A stretch of DNA of 34,029 nucleotides from Mucidula mucida (Eukaryota > Basidiomycota > Agaricomycetes > Agaricales > Physalacriaceae): contig JADNYV010000368.1 of assembly GCA_015501055.1 (NCBI GenBank), forward strand, positions 1-34,029, in the 5' to 3' direction. The notes under the pieces were generated by a model, which ran no database searches, had not been told where the DNA came from, and saw only the letters and a program-made list of their open reading frames with translations. Position 1 is the first letter of the stretch, and every line of letters starts with the position of its first letter. The translations under genes were made by a program, and so were the position numbers. Shown here piece after piece: positions 33,639 to 34,029 of this stretch.

Positions 33639-33680
33639 AGTAGAAGTAGATAGCGAGACAAACTAGCCGTCGACGTCCTG

Positions 33681-33690
33681 TTATAAAGTT
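33681..33690 (-). promoter_or_regulatory. TATA box of P450 B2
   Basis: AACTTTATAA on the minus strand lies 43 nt before the B2 ATG. Position and sequence match the B1 promoter. Confidence 0.5.
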
Positions 33691-33708
33691 GGTACTCGTT
33701 CACGCATG

Positions 33709-33930
33709 TCATGGCGGCAGGCGCGGCATGTTCTCGTGACCGTCCTTCGAGGACGATAGTGCTCGGATGTTTATACGAAAGGTCTTACGCTCATGGATTT
33801 CGAGCGCGGGTACTTTGATGTGGATGTCATCGTTGTTTTTAGCGTCCCGAATTCTCAGGTTGATATCGGGCTTGTCGGAGTAAAGGAAACGTCCAGGGCC
33901 TGCGCGGCGAGCAGGGCAATCCGAGAGCAT
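33709..33930 (-). CDS. Small ORF upstream of P450 B2 (73 aa), uncertain
   Basis: ATG to TGA on the minus strand encodes MLSDCPARRAGPGRFLYSDK, then alternating polar/hydrophobic stretches (DINLRIRDAKNN, DIHIKVPALEIHERKTFRIN) that look like beta strands. No family is recognised. The matching region upstream of B1 keeps ERKT(F/L)R but has lost the frame. It could be a short gene, an upstream exon fragment or chance. Confidence 0.3.
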   Translation of the reverse strand: MLSDCPARRAGPGRFLYSDKPDINLRIRDAKNNDDIHIKVPALEIHERKTFRINIRALSSSKDGHENMPRLPP

Positions 33931-33987
33931 GATGGTAGGAAGTCAAGAAAGAAATTCCCTTTTTTGTCGAGAATTCGGATTTGGAAA

Positions 33988-34011
33988 CCCCCCCCCCCCC
34001 CCCCCCCCCCC
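33988..34011. repeat. Poly-C run of 24 nt
   Basis: Twenty-four consecutive C are followed by TCCCC, 18 nt before the window ends. Nothing similar occurs elsewhere in the window. It may be a real homopolymer or an assembly or read-end artefact. Confidence 0.9.
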
Positions 34012-34029
34012 TCCCCGTGCATCCCGAAG

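Overview
The window looks like nuclear DNA of an agaricomycete-type basidiomycete. The genes are dense and cut by many introns of about 45-60 nt. A DUF6535 membrane protein, a family largely confined to basidiomycetes, is present. Most of the sequence is taken up by two expanded cytochrome P450 families. I worked out exon structures by hand from splice signals, frame continuity and comparison between paralogues. No tRNA, rRNA or CRISPR array was found.

Layout. (1) 1-2.35 kb: a diverged dispersed repeat and a tentative spliced gene of unknown function. (2) 2.5-10 kb: two minus-strand P450s of family A. A1 is broken by a 10-nt deletion; A2 is intact. Between them lies a fragment of a Helitron/PIF1-type helicase. 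(3) 10-11.9 kb: a P450 upstream region, an ~877-bp DNA element with 32-bp terminal inverted repeats and an inner 23-bp-arm hairpin, and a gene fragment. (4) 11.95-15.3 kb: a minus-strand leucine-rich-repeat (RNI-like, PPP1R37-like) gene of about 1013 aa. (5) 15.87-15.99 kb: palindromes phased at 35 bp. (6) 16.75-23.3 kb: two plus-strand family A P450s (A3, A4, both intact). Between them are a probable nuclease-fold gene that looks 5'-truncated and a relic P450 promoter/start. (7) 24.1-28.0 kb: a short spliced gene (87 aa) and the DUF6535 gene (about 1046 aa). (8) 28.2-33.6 kb: two tandem minus-strand P450s of a second family B. B1 is intact (541 aa); B2 has a 1-nt deletion. (9) The window ends just after a 24-nt poly-C run.

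The family A genes share one 12-exon structure. It includes a 14-nt micro-exon carrying the oxygen-binding I-helix motif AGSDT. A2 and A4 face each other as an inverted repeat. Their introns 1-3 are identical, whereas introns 6-11 have diverged, which points to gene conversion.

How the genes work together: six P450s within 31 kb is a local expansion by tandem and inverted duplication. I see no terpene cyclase, polyketide synthase or NRPS, so this is better described as a P450 birth-and-death array than as a proven biosynthetic cluster. Substrates cannot be told from the sequence.
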